Shown here piece after piece: positions 34,351-42,252 of a stretch of 64,000 nt of DNA. This stretch comes from M3007 sp031425155 (GTDB lineage Bacteria; Bacteroidota; Bacteroidia; Chitinophagales; Saprospiraceae). A program made the position numbers and the translations under genes. How positions within the stretch are numbered: position 1 is the first letter of the stretch; the number at the start of each line of letters is the position of its first letter. Where the stretch lies: the NCBI GenBank assembly GCA_031425155.1, contig JANPIV010000022.1, positions 1 to 64,000 of the forward strand, written 5' to 3'. Under the pieces are notes generated by a model. The model ran no database searches. It was not told where the DNA came from and saw only the letters and a list, made by a program, of their open reading frames with translations.

Positions 34351-34424
34351 AAGGCCCTAACAATCAACAAGAAATCCCCACGATGAAGTTCCCCTCTCCC
34401 GCAGGAGAGGGGTTAGGGGTGAGG
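34351..34424. mobile_element. MITE-like element A1, partial copy at a gene start
   Basis: The 74-bp segment matches the right end of the copy at 34009-34211, in the same orientation (AATCAACAAGAAA.., then the hairpin end). It ends 3 bp before the PhyH start and contains an ATG in frame with it, which would add a spurious N-terminus with the familiar PSPAGEGLGVRS sequence. Confidence 0.75.
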
Positions 34425-34427
34425 TCT

Positions 34428-35408
34428 ATGCTGCAACGTTTTTTTCAAAAATACACCGGCTGGCTGCGCAATTTGAAAGCCGCCTACGTAGTGAATAATG
34501 TGCTGAATGCCGACCGGCTGCGGCCCAATCGAACCTTGTACCGCCGCTACGGACTACGCAAAAGCATTTTCAGTCCGCTGGGCAGCCGCGATTTTGGGGC
34601 AGACAACCCAACGGAACTACCCTGGCTGGATCAACCCAATGCCTTACAGCGATTGGAACAACACCCTGATTTTCAGTCCTTTGACCCGGCTACGCAGGCA
34701 CAAATCCGGCAGTTCGTGACCGATGGTTATTTGGTACTGTCCGGCTTTTTTCCTCAGCAAAAAACGGACGCCCTGAACGCCGATGTGGATCGGCTGCTGG
34801 CCAGCGGGAAGGCTGGTTATAACTACACGGGCCGGAAAATCTTCAACCTCCACGAAAGTAGTCCGCTGGCCAATACCGAATTTTTCCACTCTCCTGAAAT
34901 CCTGCGTTTGCTGGCGTTTTTGCTGGGCAAACCCGTCATACCGTTCCAATCGCTGGGTTTTACACTTGGCAGCGAACAACGCATTCACTCCGATTCCATC
35001 CACATGACCACCGCACCGTCCGGTTATATGATCGCCACCTGGATTGCCCTCGAGGATTGTACGCTGGAAAATGGCCCGCTGATCTATTATCCCGGCAGTC
35101 ACCGGCTACCTTACCTGACCACGGCGGACTATGATTCCGGCAATACCGCGCTGACGATTGGCGAACACAGCAATCGGCGTTACGAAGACCGGGTGGCCGA
35201 GTTGATAAGTGAAAAAGGCTTGCAACCACAGCCTTTTCTGGCCAAACGCGGTGATGTACTGATCTGGCACGCCAATTTGCTGCACGGCGGTAGTGCGATC
35301 ACCCGACCCGGCGCGACCCGGCGGAGTATGGTCTGCCACTATTTTGCCGAAGGCGTTATTTGTTATCACGAGATGTCGCAGCGGCCAGCACTGTTGCCCA
35401 AAAGTTAG
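34428..35408 (+). CDS. Phytanoyl-CoA dioxygenase (PhyH) family protein
   Basis: This 326-residue Fe(II)/2-oxoglutarate oxygenase has the facial triad HSD at 187-189 and a distal histidine in WHANLLHGG (H281 or H286), with a 2-oxoglutarate-binding arginine in GATRRS. PhyH-like enzymes hydroxylate lipids or small secondary metabolites; the substrate here is unknown. The start at 34428 is chosen because everything before it in frame belongs to a repeat element. Confidence 0.88.
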   Translation: MLQRFFQKYTGWLRNLKAAYVVNNVLNADRLRPNRTLYRRYGLRKSIFSPLGSRDFGADNPTELPWLDQPNALQRLEQHPDFQSFDPATQAQIRQFVTDGYLVLSGFFPQQKTDALNADVDRLLASGKAGYNYTGRKIFNLHESSPLANTEFFHSPEILRLLAFLLGKPVIPFQSLGFTLGSEQRIHSDSIHMTTAPSGYMIATWIALEDCTLENGPLIYYPGSHRLPYLTTADYDSGNTALTIGEHSNRRYEDRVAELISEKGLQPQPFLAKRGDVLIWHANLLHGGSAITRPGATRRSMVCHYFAEGVICYHEMSQRPALLPKS

Positions 35409-35419
35409 ACTTTATAAGT

Positions 35420-35494
35420 AAAAAGGCAAAATTGCAAAAGGCAATAAGCAAATGGAACGCAGTGACATCCCGATTTTTATCGGGATTGGCAATG
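35420..35494. repeat. Partial copy of the AAAGGCAAA element
   Basis: About 75 bp align, in inverted orientation, with the right half of the element at 38036-38190, including GCAGTGACATCCCG and the following hairpin. Only one terminal repeat remains. Confidence 0.7.
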
Positions 35495-35663
35495 AAAACC
35501 AATGACTTACGAAAAATTCACCTTATTGATTTATGGAGTGAGTATTAGAGATTTCGATTAAAGTACCTGATAATCATGTAATTGATCGAATACTCGAATC
35601 TTCAAATACTCAAAAAAAATTAATTTATCAAGTAATGAGCCCCTTCCATTAACCCGCCCAAAC

Positions 35664-36629
35664 ATGAATTTACTCGACCGTATCCAGACGTTTGCCCAAC
35701 AAAACCCTTTTCCTGCCACGCCACAGGCCCTGTACGAGCCCTGTGATTATATCCTGACTTTGGGTGGCAAACGTATTCGGCCCGCCGCGCTATTGCTTGG
35801 TTATCAATTGTTTCGCGATGATGTGGACCGCGCCTTGCCAGCAGCCTGGGCGGTGGAATTGTTCCATAATTTCTCGCTGATGCACGACGACATTATGGAT
35901 GCCGCACCCCTGCGCCGGGGGCAGCCAACGGTACATACCAAGTGGAATACCACGACGGGCATTCTCAGCGGCGACGTGATGCTGATTTTTGCGTACCGGC
36001 ATTTGACGAGTATCGAGCCCGCTGAGGTGGCTTTGTCTTTGATAAAAACCTTCAATCGGGTGGCAACGGAAGTCTGCGAAGGCCAGCAAATGGACGTTGA
36101 TTTTGAGACTCGCAGTGATGTTAGTATTGCCGAATATCTGCGGATGATCGAATTGAAAACGGCGGTGCTGCTCGGTGGCGCACTCGAAATGGGGGCACTC
36201 TGTGCGCAGGCACCCGCCTCCGATGCGCATCATCTCTACGAATTTGGCCGGTTGGCGGGCATTGCTTTCCAGTTGCAGGACGACTTGCTGGATACGTATG
36301 GCGACCCGCAAAAATTTGGTAAGCAGGTCGGTGGTGATATTTTACAGAATAAAAAAACGTTTTTGGTGCTGAAAACCCTGGAAACTGCCGCTGCTGGTGA
36401 CCGCCGGGATTTGGAAGACTGGCTGCAAACCGGCGCGGAAAACCCAACGGGCAAGGTGAATGCGGTGCGCACACTGTTTGACCGCAATGATATTCCGGCC
36501 CAGGTGCTGGCGGAAAAACAGCGTTTCCAGGACGAGGCATTTCGGCATTTGGAGGCGGTGCAGGTGGTAGAAACACGAAAGGCGGCTTTGCGTCAGATGG
36601 TGGAGGATTTGTTTGTGCGCGATTTTTAG
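35664..36629 (+). CDS. Polyprenyl (farnesyl/geranylgeranyl-type) diphosphate synthase
   Basis: The 321-residue enzyme has the first aspartate-rich motif DDIMD at 75-79, GKRIRP near 35-40 and the second motif DDLLD at 206-210. It condenses isopentenyl diphosphate onto an allylic primer. F70 lies five residues before the first motif, but I would not set chain length from this. It is single, with a repeat-bearing leader. A product could feed quinone, carotenoid or undecaprenyl pathways. Confidence 0.93.
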   Translation: MNLLDRIQTFAQQNPFPATPQALYEPCDYILTLGGKRIRPAALLLGYQLFRDDVDRALPAAWAVELFHNFSLMHDDIMDAAPLRRGQPTVHTKWNTTTGILSGDVMLIFAYRHLTSIEPAEVALSLIKTFNRVATEVCEGQQMDVDFETRSDVSIAEYLRMIELKTAVLLGGALEMGALCAQAPASDAHHLYEFGRLAGIAFQLQDDLLDTYGDPQKFGKQVGGDILQNKKTFLVLKTLETAAAGDRRDLEDWLQTGAENPTGKVNAVRTLFDRNDIPAQVLAEKQRFQDEAFRHLEAVQVVETRKAALRQMVEDLFVRDF

Positions 36630-36659
36630 AGGGGATAGACCACGATGAGATTTTAAAGA

Positions 36660-36735
36660 TACCACGACGACACGACGGAACACAACGTGATTTTTAAAAG
36701 TTATATTCGTTGTGTATCGTTGTGTCGTCGTGGTA
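36660..36735. repeat. CACGACGA inverted repeat, copy 2
   Basis: The arms TACCACGACGACACGACGG.. and ..CGTTGTGTCGTCGTGGTA pair over ~28 bp with a few mismatches around an AT-rich loop. It is the same family as the inverted repeat at 30665-30737. Confidence 0.75.
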
Positions 36736-36803
36736 GATAACTTTGTCACACAACGCACCACGAAGTCTGTAAAAAAATTACTTCTTGTGACCGTTGTCGT
36801 GAA

Positions 36804-36811
36804 TAATTTTG
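36804..36811 (+). promoter_or_regulatory. -7 promoter element of the phospholipase-like gene
   Basis: TAATTTTG is a perfect -7 match. Its 3' end is 25 bp before the ATG at 36836, which supports that start over the upstream in-frame TTG at 36809, which overlaps the promoter itself. Confidence 0.55.
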
Positions 36812-36835
36812 CCCTTGTTCAAATTCACCACCCTC

Positions 36836-38032
36836 ATGCGCACACGACTGTTATTGTCCGGTTTAACCGCTCTGTTATTATTTACGCTGACCAGTTTTGC
36901 GTTCCACCCGGACTGGGGTTTTTTTGCCCACAAACGCATCAACCGGCTGGCGGTACTGACGCTGCCGCCGGAGATGATGGTCTTTTTTAAGCCCAACATT
37001 GACTGGCTGACGGATCACGCCGCTGACCCCGATATGCGCCGCTACGCCTCCAAAGGCGAAGCACCCCGCCACTACATTGATCTGGATAATTACGGCCAGC
37101 CGCCTTTCGATAGTCTGCCGCGGCAGTGGACGGATGCCATGCAGCGTTATACCGACATCTGGATGGTGAATGCGGCAGGCGATACGACTTTATTGTTTGA
37201 AAATCAACGTACTGTGCCGACTTCGCGGGCGTATCGCAACTGGTTTTCGCATCAGTTAATGCCGCGTTTTTATAAAGATGATTTTACGCTGGACGCGGAT
37301 TCGCTGAATTTGTTTTTGCAAAATAATGGCTTTGCACAACGCCCCGTGGCGGCTTTTTACGCGGAGCATCTTTCACAACACGGCACTCTGCCCTGGAACC
37401 TGCAACGTATGCAACGCCAACTCACGGAGGCTTTCCGGCAGCGCGATTCGAAGCGTATTCTGCGATTGGCAGGCGATATGGGCCATTATATCGGCGATGC
37501 GCACGTGCCGCTGCATACGACCAGCAACTATAACGGCCAAAAAACCGGGCAGCACGGCATCCACGGTTTTTGGGAAAGCCGGATTCCCGAACTTTTTGCC
37601 GACGAGAACTACGATTATTTCGTGGGCAAACCCGAATATTTCGCCGACGCGGCTACGTCTTTCTGGGATATGGTGTTTGCCAGTAACTCGATGGTAGACA
37701 GCGTATTAACCATCGAACGGGCTATGCGCATCACCTTTCCCGCCGACCGCCAGGTATGTCCCGATATGCGCCTCGGCAAGTCGGTGCTGGCTCCTTGCCG
37801 CGAATTTGCGGATGCTTACCAGAAAGCCCTGCAAAACATGGTGGAACGCCGGATGCGCGCTGCTATTCACGCAGTCAGCAGTGCCTGGTACACCGCCTGG
37901 GTGGATGCCGGGCAGCCGGACCTCTCCAAAATGGATGTGGCCCCGCTCACCGCAGAAGAACTAAAGGCGGAAGCGGATTTAAGGAAAATGTACGAAACGG
38001 GCAGGATTCAGGGGCGACCGGAGGAACATTGA
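36836..38032 (+). CDS. Zinc-dependent phospholipase C / S1-P1 nuclease-like protein
   Basis: A signal peptide (MRTRLLLSGLTALLLFTL..) is cleaved before FHPDWGFFAHKRIN, where a Trp near the mature N-terminus and H are typical metal ligands of the family. Further ligands are suggested by PRHYIDLD, AGDMGHYIGDAHVPLHT and GQHGIHGFWE. The 398-residue exported enzyme probably binds three zinc ions and cleaves phosphodiesters in lipids or nucleic acids; which one cannot be told. It is convergent with the T9SS plug gene, with a palindromic element between the stops. Confidence 0.85.
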   Translation: MRTRLLLSGLTALLLFTLTSFAFHPDWGFFAHKRINRLAVLTLPPEMMVFFKPNIDWLTDHAADPDMRRYASKGEAPRHYIDLDNYGQPPFDSLPRQWTDAMQRYTDIWMVNAAGDTTLLFENQRTVPTSRAYRNWFSHQLMPRFYKDDFTLDADSLNLFLQNNGFAQRPVAAFYAEHLSQHGTLPWNLQRMQRQLTEAFRQRDSKRILRLAGDMGHYIGDAHVPLHTTSNYNGQKTGQHGIHGFWESRIPELFADENYDYFVGKPEYFADAATSFWDMVFASNSMVDSVLTIERAMRITFPADRQVCPDMRLGKSVLAPCREFADAYQKALQNMVERRMRAAIHAVSSAWYTAWVDAGQPDLSKMDVAPLTAEELKAEADLRKMYETGRIQGRPEEH

Positions 38033-38035
38033 AAA

Positions 38036-38190
38036 TAAATAGGCAAAGGGCAAAAAAGCCCAAGCAGTTTATTAGAATTAGTTTAGGCTAAATTTTGCGT
38101 AATGTAATGTGTCACATTGCTAATTCCGATGAAAACCGGGATGTCACTGCTACCCCTTTGCTTATTGCTCTTTGCAATTTTGCCTATTTA
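38036..38190. mobile_element. AAAGGCAAA element, complete copy between convergent genes
   Basis: The 155-bp unit has terminal inverted repeats TAAATAGGCAAAG.. and ..CAATTTTGCCTATTTA. It starts 4 bp after one stop codon and ends 1 bp before the other. The interior includes a hairpin (ATTCCGAT..ACCGGGAT). A partial inverted copy is at 35420-35494 and a degenerate one at 16741-16874. No coding capacity. Confidence 0.7.
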
Positions 38191-38191
38191 C

Positions 38192-39469
38192 TCATTTGTT
38201 CCAATCCCGCGAAATAAAAGAAGATGCCGCCATCAGCCGGTCATAGCGGGTGCCATAGGGGCGAAAATAGACCAGCACACTGTATTGATTGCTGGCGCGG
38301 TAGTCATTGCCTTCCAGACCTTCCTCGTCGGCTACGCTGGTGGCTTTATTGACTAGTTGATACATATAATTATAAAAACCCTGTTTTAAAAATGCTTCGC
38401 CCCAGTAGGCGTGGGCTTCTTCGTTATAGGTCATTTTAAAAGCGGGTTTTAATTGCCAGTCGGTAAACTCGCCAAATATGTAAACATCTTCGTCTTCCAG
38501 CGGCGCGTTTTGCAGGATACTGAACAACACCCAGCCATAGTCGGCTTGTAGCAAGTTCTGGTTGGGATTCTGATTTTCAATAGAAAATTGGCCATTCAGG
38601 TCGCTGCGATAAGACACGGCGGAGGTGGCCCGGCTGCGGTCAGTTTCGAGGGTGACTTCATACTGGTCGTTTTTATTGACCAAAATAGAACGCACCCGGT
38701 CGCTGCGGTTATTAAAAGTAGAAATATCGAAGTACCGAAATTCGCGACCAGCCGGAAAAACGATCTTATCCTGGTAATCATACACCAACTCATTGTTCCG
38801 CGTCACAAAAGGCGGCAGAGGGCCGATTATATTGTCCCAACGGCCATTTTGCATAATGACCGCCTTTACTTCGGTGGCCGGATTACTGACCCGACTGTCT
38901 TTGTAATTGACCTTAAAATCTATTTCGTGGTGCGTTTCCTGCTTGCTGACCTGCGCGGGCCGCACGAATTCGGCATCCACACGCCAGGAAGGTTCGACTA
39001 CACAAAAGCGACGTTCGAGTATCTGGGTTTTATCGTCTTCCAAAAATACGCGCAGCAGGTAATTGCCCGATTTGGTCCAGCGCATATTGGCATTGGGCAG
39101 CCGCACAGTGTAGTGCGTGTAAGGCGCGCGGGTATTGAAGGAACTATTAAAATCCTGAATACGGTCGTCGGTATAGCCATTGATGTACTCATTATCCTGT
39201 AAATCAGAGGGCTGCCAATTGCTGTCGCAGTGCAAAATACTGTACTGATATTCCTGCGTCTCGTCGCCCAAGTGGTCAAATTCCAGCACCAGGGCACCGC
39301 TGGGCGCATTCACCTGCAAAAACGGCAGGCTCAGCGTCGAACCACTCAGGGACAGTTTGACCGAGGCGATATTCGGGTCCAGAATGCGGTTTTCATTGCG
39401 CGGATTCAGGTTTTGGGCAAAAACAAGAACCGGCAAAAAGCAGGACAGAAAAACGAACAGGGAACGCAT
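38192..39469 (-). CDS. Type IX secretion system plug protein (DUF5103)
   Basis: The 425-residue protein has a signal peptide (MRSLFVFLSCFLPVLVFAQ) and the DUF5103 pattern: a beta-rich N-terminal domain with EFDHLGDETQEYQYSILHCD and a C-terminal barrel-like region with YGWVLFSILQNAPL..DVYIFGEFTDW. In the T9SS translocon structure of Flavobacterium a protein of this family plugs the SprA channel from the periplasm. It lies 79 bp downstream of the pseudouridine synthase gene, so the two may share a transcript. Confidence 0.88.
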   Translation of the reverse strand: MRSLFVFLSCFLPVLVFAQNLNPRNENRILDPNIASVKLSLSGSTLSLPFLQVNAPSGALVLEFDHLGDETQEYQYSILHCDSNWQPSDLQDNEYINGYTDDRIQDFNSSFNTRAPYTHYTVRLPNANMRWTKSGNYLLRVFLEDDKTQILERRFCVVEPSWRVDAEFVRPAQVSKQETHHEIDFKVNYKDSRVSNPATEVKAVIMQNGRWDNIIGPLPPFVTRNNELVYDYQDKIVFPAGREFRYFDISTFNNRSDRVRSILVNKNDQYEVTLETDRSRATSAVSYRSDLNGQFSIENQNPNQNLLQADYGWVLFSILQNAPLEDEDVYIFGEFTDWQLKPAFKMTYNEEAHAYWGEAFLKQGFYNYMYQLVNKATSVADEEGLEGNDYRASNQYSVLVYFRPYGTRYDRLMAASSFISRDWNK

Positions 39470-39548
39470 TCTTATAGTGGTTGATAAAGGTGGAGGAATT
39501 ATATTTTATAGGTGGCCATACTGAGGCGGGCGACTGCAAGAGTCGCCC

Positions 39549-40214
39549 CTACCAGGTGCTCGGTTTTGGCGATTCGATCACCATCGTCTCTCCGGTTTTC
39601 GGGTGCTGGAAAGTTAAACGATGGGCGTGCAATTTGATTTGATCCAGGTGCCAGAAATGCCCACCGTAGGTTAGATCGCCGATGATCGGGCAGCCGATGT
39701 GGGCCAGTTGCGCCCTGATCTGGTGAAAGCGTCCGGTGGTGGGATGCACTTCCAGCAAAGCCGTTTTGCCGCTTCTTTCCAGGGTGCGGTAACTCAACGT
39801 CCCCAATTGCGTGCCACGCCCTTGCAGTTCCGAAATCAAGGCTTTTTTCCCTTCCTCGTCTTTTTTCAGCCAGTTGCGCAGTTCGGCGGTGGGTAAGGCA
39901 GGGGCGCGTTCGGTGGCTGCCAGATAGACTTTCTCCACCGTCCGCTGTTCAAACTGCGCCATCAGGTGGGTGAGGGCCATTTTGGTTTTGGCCAGCACCA
40001 AAATGCCGCTGGCGGGCCGGTCCAGGCGGTGCGCCACCCGCAGAAAAGGCGTCACTTTTAATCGCTTGGAAGCACTGTTTTTCATCAGGGTTTCCGTAAA
40101 ATAAATCAACGCTTCCTGCTCCGCCGAGGCATGTTTTGCGCCTCCACTTTCGGAGGACAGGCCAGCGGGTTTTTCCATAATGAGCAGGTAATAATCTTCA
40201 AACAGGATTTTCAT
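39549..40214 (-). CDS. RluA-family RNA pseudouridine synthase
   Basis: The 221-residue product has the catalytic motif HRLDRPASG at 62-70, with nucleophile D65, and the segment LEVHPTTGRFHQIRAQL typical of the family. It converts uridine to pseudouridine in rRNA or tRNA. There is no N-terminal S4 domain, so it is the short RluA/TruC-like form. The ATG at 40214 begins with the family sequence MKILFEDYYLLIMEKPAGL. The start is 19 bp from the divergent promoter of the MNT gene. Confidence 0.9.
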   Translation of the reverse strand: MKILFEDYYLLIMEKPAGLSSESGGAKHASAEQEALIYFTETLMKNSASKRLKVTPFLRVAHRLDRPASGILVLAKTKMALTHLMAQFEQRTVEKVYLAATERAPALPTAELRNWLKKDEEGKKALISELQGRGTQLGTLSYRTLERSGKTALLEVHPTTGRFHQIRAQLAHIGCPIIGDLTYGGHFWHLDQIKLHAHRLTFQHPKTGETMVIESPKPSTW

Positions 40215-40232
40215 GGTGTAAAGGAAAGCCAC

Positions 40233-40240
40233 TATCTTTG
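40233..40240 (+). promoter_or_regulatory. -7 promoter element of the MNT/HEPN pair
   Basis: TATCTTTG is a perfect match 22 bp before the ATG. No -33 TTG is visible. Confidence 0.5.
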
Positions 40241-40262
40241 TCTTTCAAAGACTATCTGTGTC

Positions 40263-40583
40263 ATGGTGGATAAAAATGCAATTGCGAAGGCCGTGAAAGA
40301 GCAACTCCAGTTGCTGTATGGTGACCGGCTGGCTAAGGTGATCCTCTATGGCTCTTATGCGCGCGGCGATTTCCATGAGGAGTCGGATATTGATTTTCTG
40401 GTGGTGCTGAAAGATGAGGAGATAGCGGTGGGGAAGGAATTATTTTTCATGAGTGATGCACTTTTTCATTTGATTCTCAACCAGGGCATTCACATTTCTC
40501 ATCATCCCACCACATTGGAACGATTAAATACTTCCCAGTTCCTTTTTTATAAGAATGTGAGAAAGGAGGGAATAGAAATATGA
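40263..40583 (+). CDS. MNT-type nucleotidyltransferase (antitoxin-like)
   Basis: This 106-residue minimal nucleotidyltransferase has GSYARGDFHEESDIDFLV with G30-S31 and the metal-binding D42/D44. MNT antitoxins such as MntA neutralise their HEPN partner by adding AMP units to it. The HEPN gene follows with a 4-bp stop/start overlap (ATGA), so the pair is translationally coupled. Confidence 0.88.
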   Translation: MVDKNAIAKAVKEQLQLLYGDRLAKVILYGSYARGDFHEESDIDFLVVLKDEEIAVGKELFFMSDALFHLILNQGIHISHHPTTLERLNTSQFLFYKNVRKEGIEI

Positions 40584-40963
40584 AACCAGAAATAGAAAAG
40601 ATACTTGACCGTGCAGAAGATTGCTTTTCAGATGCGGAATTTAATTTTAAAAATGATCGATTTCAAGTAGCCGTCAATCGTTCCTATTATTGCATTTTTG
40701 ATTGCGTTACTGCTCTCTTGCAGGAAAAAGATATTTTTGCAAAGACCCATCAAGGTGCGCACACGAAGTTTCACGAATATTATATCAAAACAAACTTGTT
40801 TGATGTCGAATTGGGCAGAATGTTATTGGTCGTCTTTAACCTTCGCCAATCTGCCGACTACGACTTTCAGTATGAATTAGCGGAACAAGAGGTTGCTTCC
40901 GGCGTTGAATACGCCGCCACTTTCCTCGCCGCCACCCGCGCCTACTTCGAGGCCGAATTCTGA
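40580..40963 (+). CDS. HEPN-domain protein (toxin-like partner of MNT)
   Basis: The 127-residue helical protein contains NRSYYCIFDCV near 33-43 and the motif RQSADYDF at 89-96, the RxxxDY form used by this HEPN subfamily. It lacks the RxxxxH ribonuclease motif, so it is either a weaker enzyme or a non-ribonuclease partner. Y94 sits where MntA-like enzymes could adenylylate. It lies directly downstream of its MNT partner and ends 5 bp before the convergent OmpA gene. Confidence 0.85.
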   Translation: MKPEIEKILDRAEDCFSDAEFNFKNDRFQVAVNRSYYCIFDCVTALLQEKDIFAKTHQGAHTKFHEYYIKTNLFDVELGRMLLVVFNLRQSADYDFQYELAEQEVASGVEYAATFLAATRAYFEAEF

Positions 40964-40968
40964 ATGCC

Positions 40969-42168
40969 CTACTTCCTTTTAGTCGTTATTTCCACCCGCC
41001 GGTTTTTCTGCCGGTTGGCTTCGCTATCATTGGGAACAAGGGGAACGCTCTCGCCATAACCCCGCCAGCTGAGTTGATTTTTAGGAATCTGATGCCGAAT
41101 CAGATAGTCATACACCGCCTGCGCGCGTTGTTCGGAGAGCCGTTGATTGGCATCCGTGCCGCCGATATTGTCGGTATGGCCACCGATTTCGAGGTGTAAA
41201 TTGGAATTTTTCTGCAAAAATTCTAGTAAATTGTTCAATTCCTTTTGGGCTCCCGTCCGCAAAGTGGCCTGTCCAAAATCGAATAATACGGCCTCGGAAA
41301 AGGTATAACGCTGATTAGTACGCAGGGCTTTTTCCAGCACCAGCGTAGCCGTGCTGGTATCGAGTGCCACCCGAAAATCATCGAACAGATAATAGGCGAT
41401 GCGTTTGGTTTTATGCCAAAAGTCAAGTTCCATATTCTTAATATCCAATTGCATTCGCTCTTCGTCGCCTATGTTGATTTTCGTGACGGCGTCGGAGAAG
41501 AAATTGCCGAATAAAAAATACTGGTACGGCTGGTCGGCATGAAAAGTAAAATTGTACTGCCGCCATTCACTATTGGTTTCTATGATTTCTTCCAGATTCA
41601 ATTGGGGGCGCACTGCAAAATCCAGTTGACTCTCCATAAAATTTTCGCGGGTGGTAATAGGGCCGGTAGAAAAGTAAAAACCAAAATTCCCACATTGTAC
41701 CGGGCGAATGCCCGTTGGCCGACCATATATTTCATTCAAGTGGCGTACGCCCAGCGAGTCATCGGACCGTGTCCAGAAACTGACGCGGTAGGTCTTGCCT
41801 TTGGTGAGCGGCTTGCCCAACGAGCCCTGGATCAGTTCGTGGTAATCAAACTTAAATTGGCCATCCTGGAACGGGTGGTACATGATCAGCCCCACCATGC
41901 GGCGACCTTTCGACGGCGCGGGTAAACGCGGGCAACCGTGCAGCGAATCCAGCACCAGCAGATCGGGGGTCATCAGATCATAAGTAAGCCAGCCTTGGGC
42001 GTTGGTGGTGAAAATGTCGGAAGCACTGGCGAATTGGCAAGGCAACACAGGCGTCTTCCAAACCCCGGCTTTGCGGGGTGCTTCGCGCTCGAAACTGCCG
42101 TTGGTGACGTAGTTTTGGGCAATAATGAGCTGAGTAGTAAGCAGGAAAAATAATAGGGAAAAGCGCAT
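40969..42168 (-). CDS. OmpA-family outer-membrane protein
   Basis: A signal peptide (ending LIIAQ) is followed by a ~240-residue beta-rich, galactose-binding-like domain starting NYVTNGSFEREAP and then an OmpA C-terminal domain (about 285-399). The latter has FDFGQATLR, EIGGHTDNIGG, RAQAVYDYL and the typical GYGESVPLVPND ... NRRVEI end. The OmpA domain binds peptidoglycan, so the protein probably tethers a carbohydrate- or ligand-binding module to the wall. Confidence 0.9.
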   Translation of the reverse strand: MRFSLLFFLLTTQLIIAQNYVTNGSFEREAPRKAGVWKTPVLPCQFASASDIFTTNAQGWLTYDLMTPDLLVLDSLHGCPRLPAPSKGRRMVGLIMYHPFQDGQFKFDYHELIQGSLGKPLTKGKTYRVSFWTRSDDSLGVRHLNEIYGRPTGIRPVQCGNFGFYFSTGPITTRENFMESQLDFAVRPQLNLEEIIETNSEWRQYNFTFHADQPYQYFLFGNFFSDAVTKINIGDEERMQLDIKNMELDFWHKTKRIAYYLFDDFRVALDTSTATLVLEKALRTNQRYTFSEAVLFDFGQATLRTGAQKELNNLLEFLQKNSNLHLEIGGHTDNIGGTDANQRLSEQRAQAVYDYLIRHQIPKNQLSWRGYGESVPLVPNDSEANRQKNRRVEITTKRK

Positions 42169-42252
42169 GGGGAAGGGTTTTTATTGGAAACGATGGTAGT
42201 AGGGAGAATGTTACGTGTACAATTCCCAAAGATTGGAATTCAACAATAACGC

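Noticed and set aside
34383..34427. Upstream in-frame start of the PhyH gene, giving an N-terminus with PSPAGEGLGVRS
   Set aside because: These bases belong to a MITE-like repeat end found elsewhere in the window; the next ATG gives a normal protein start.
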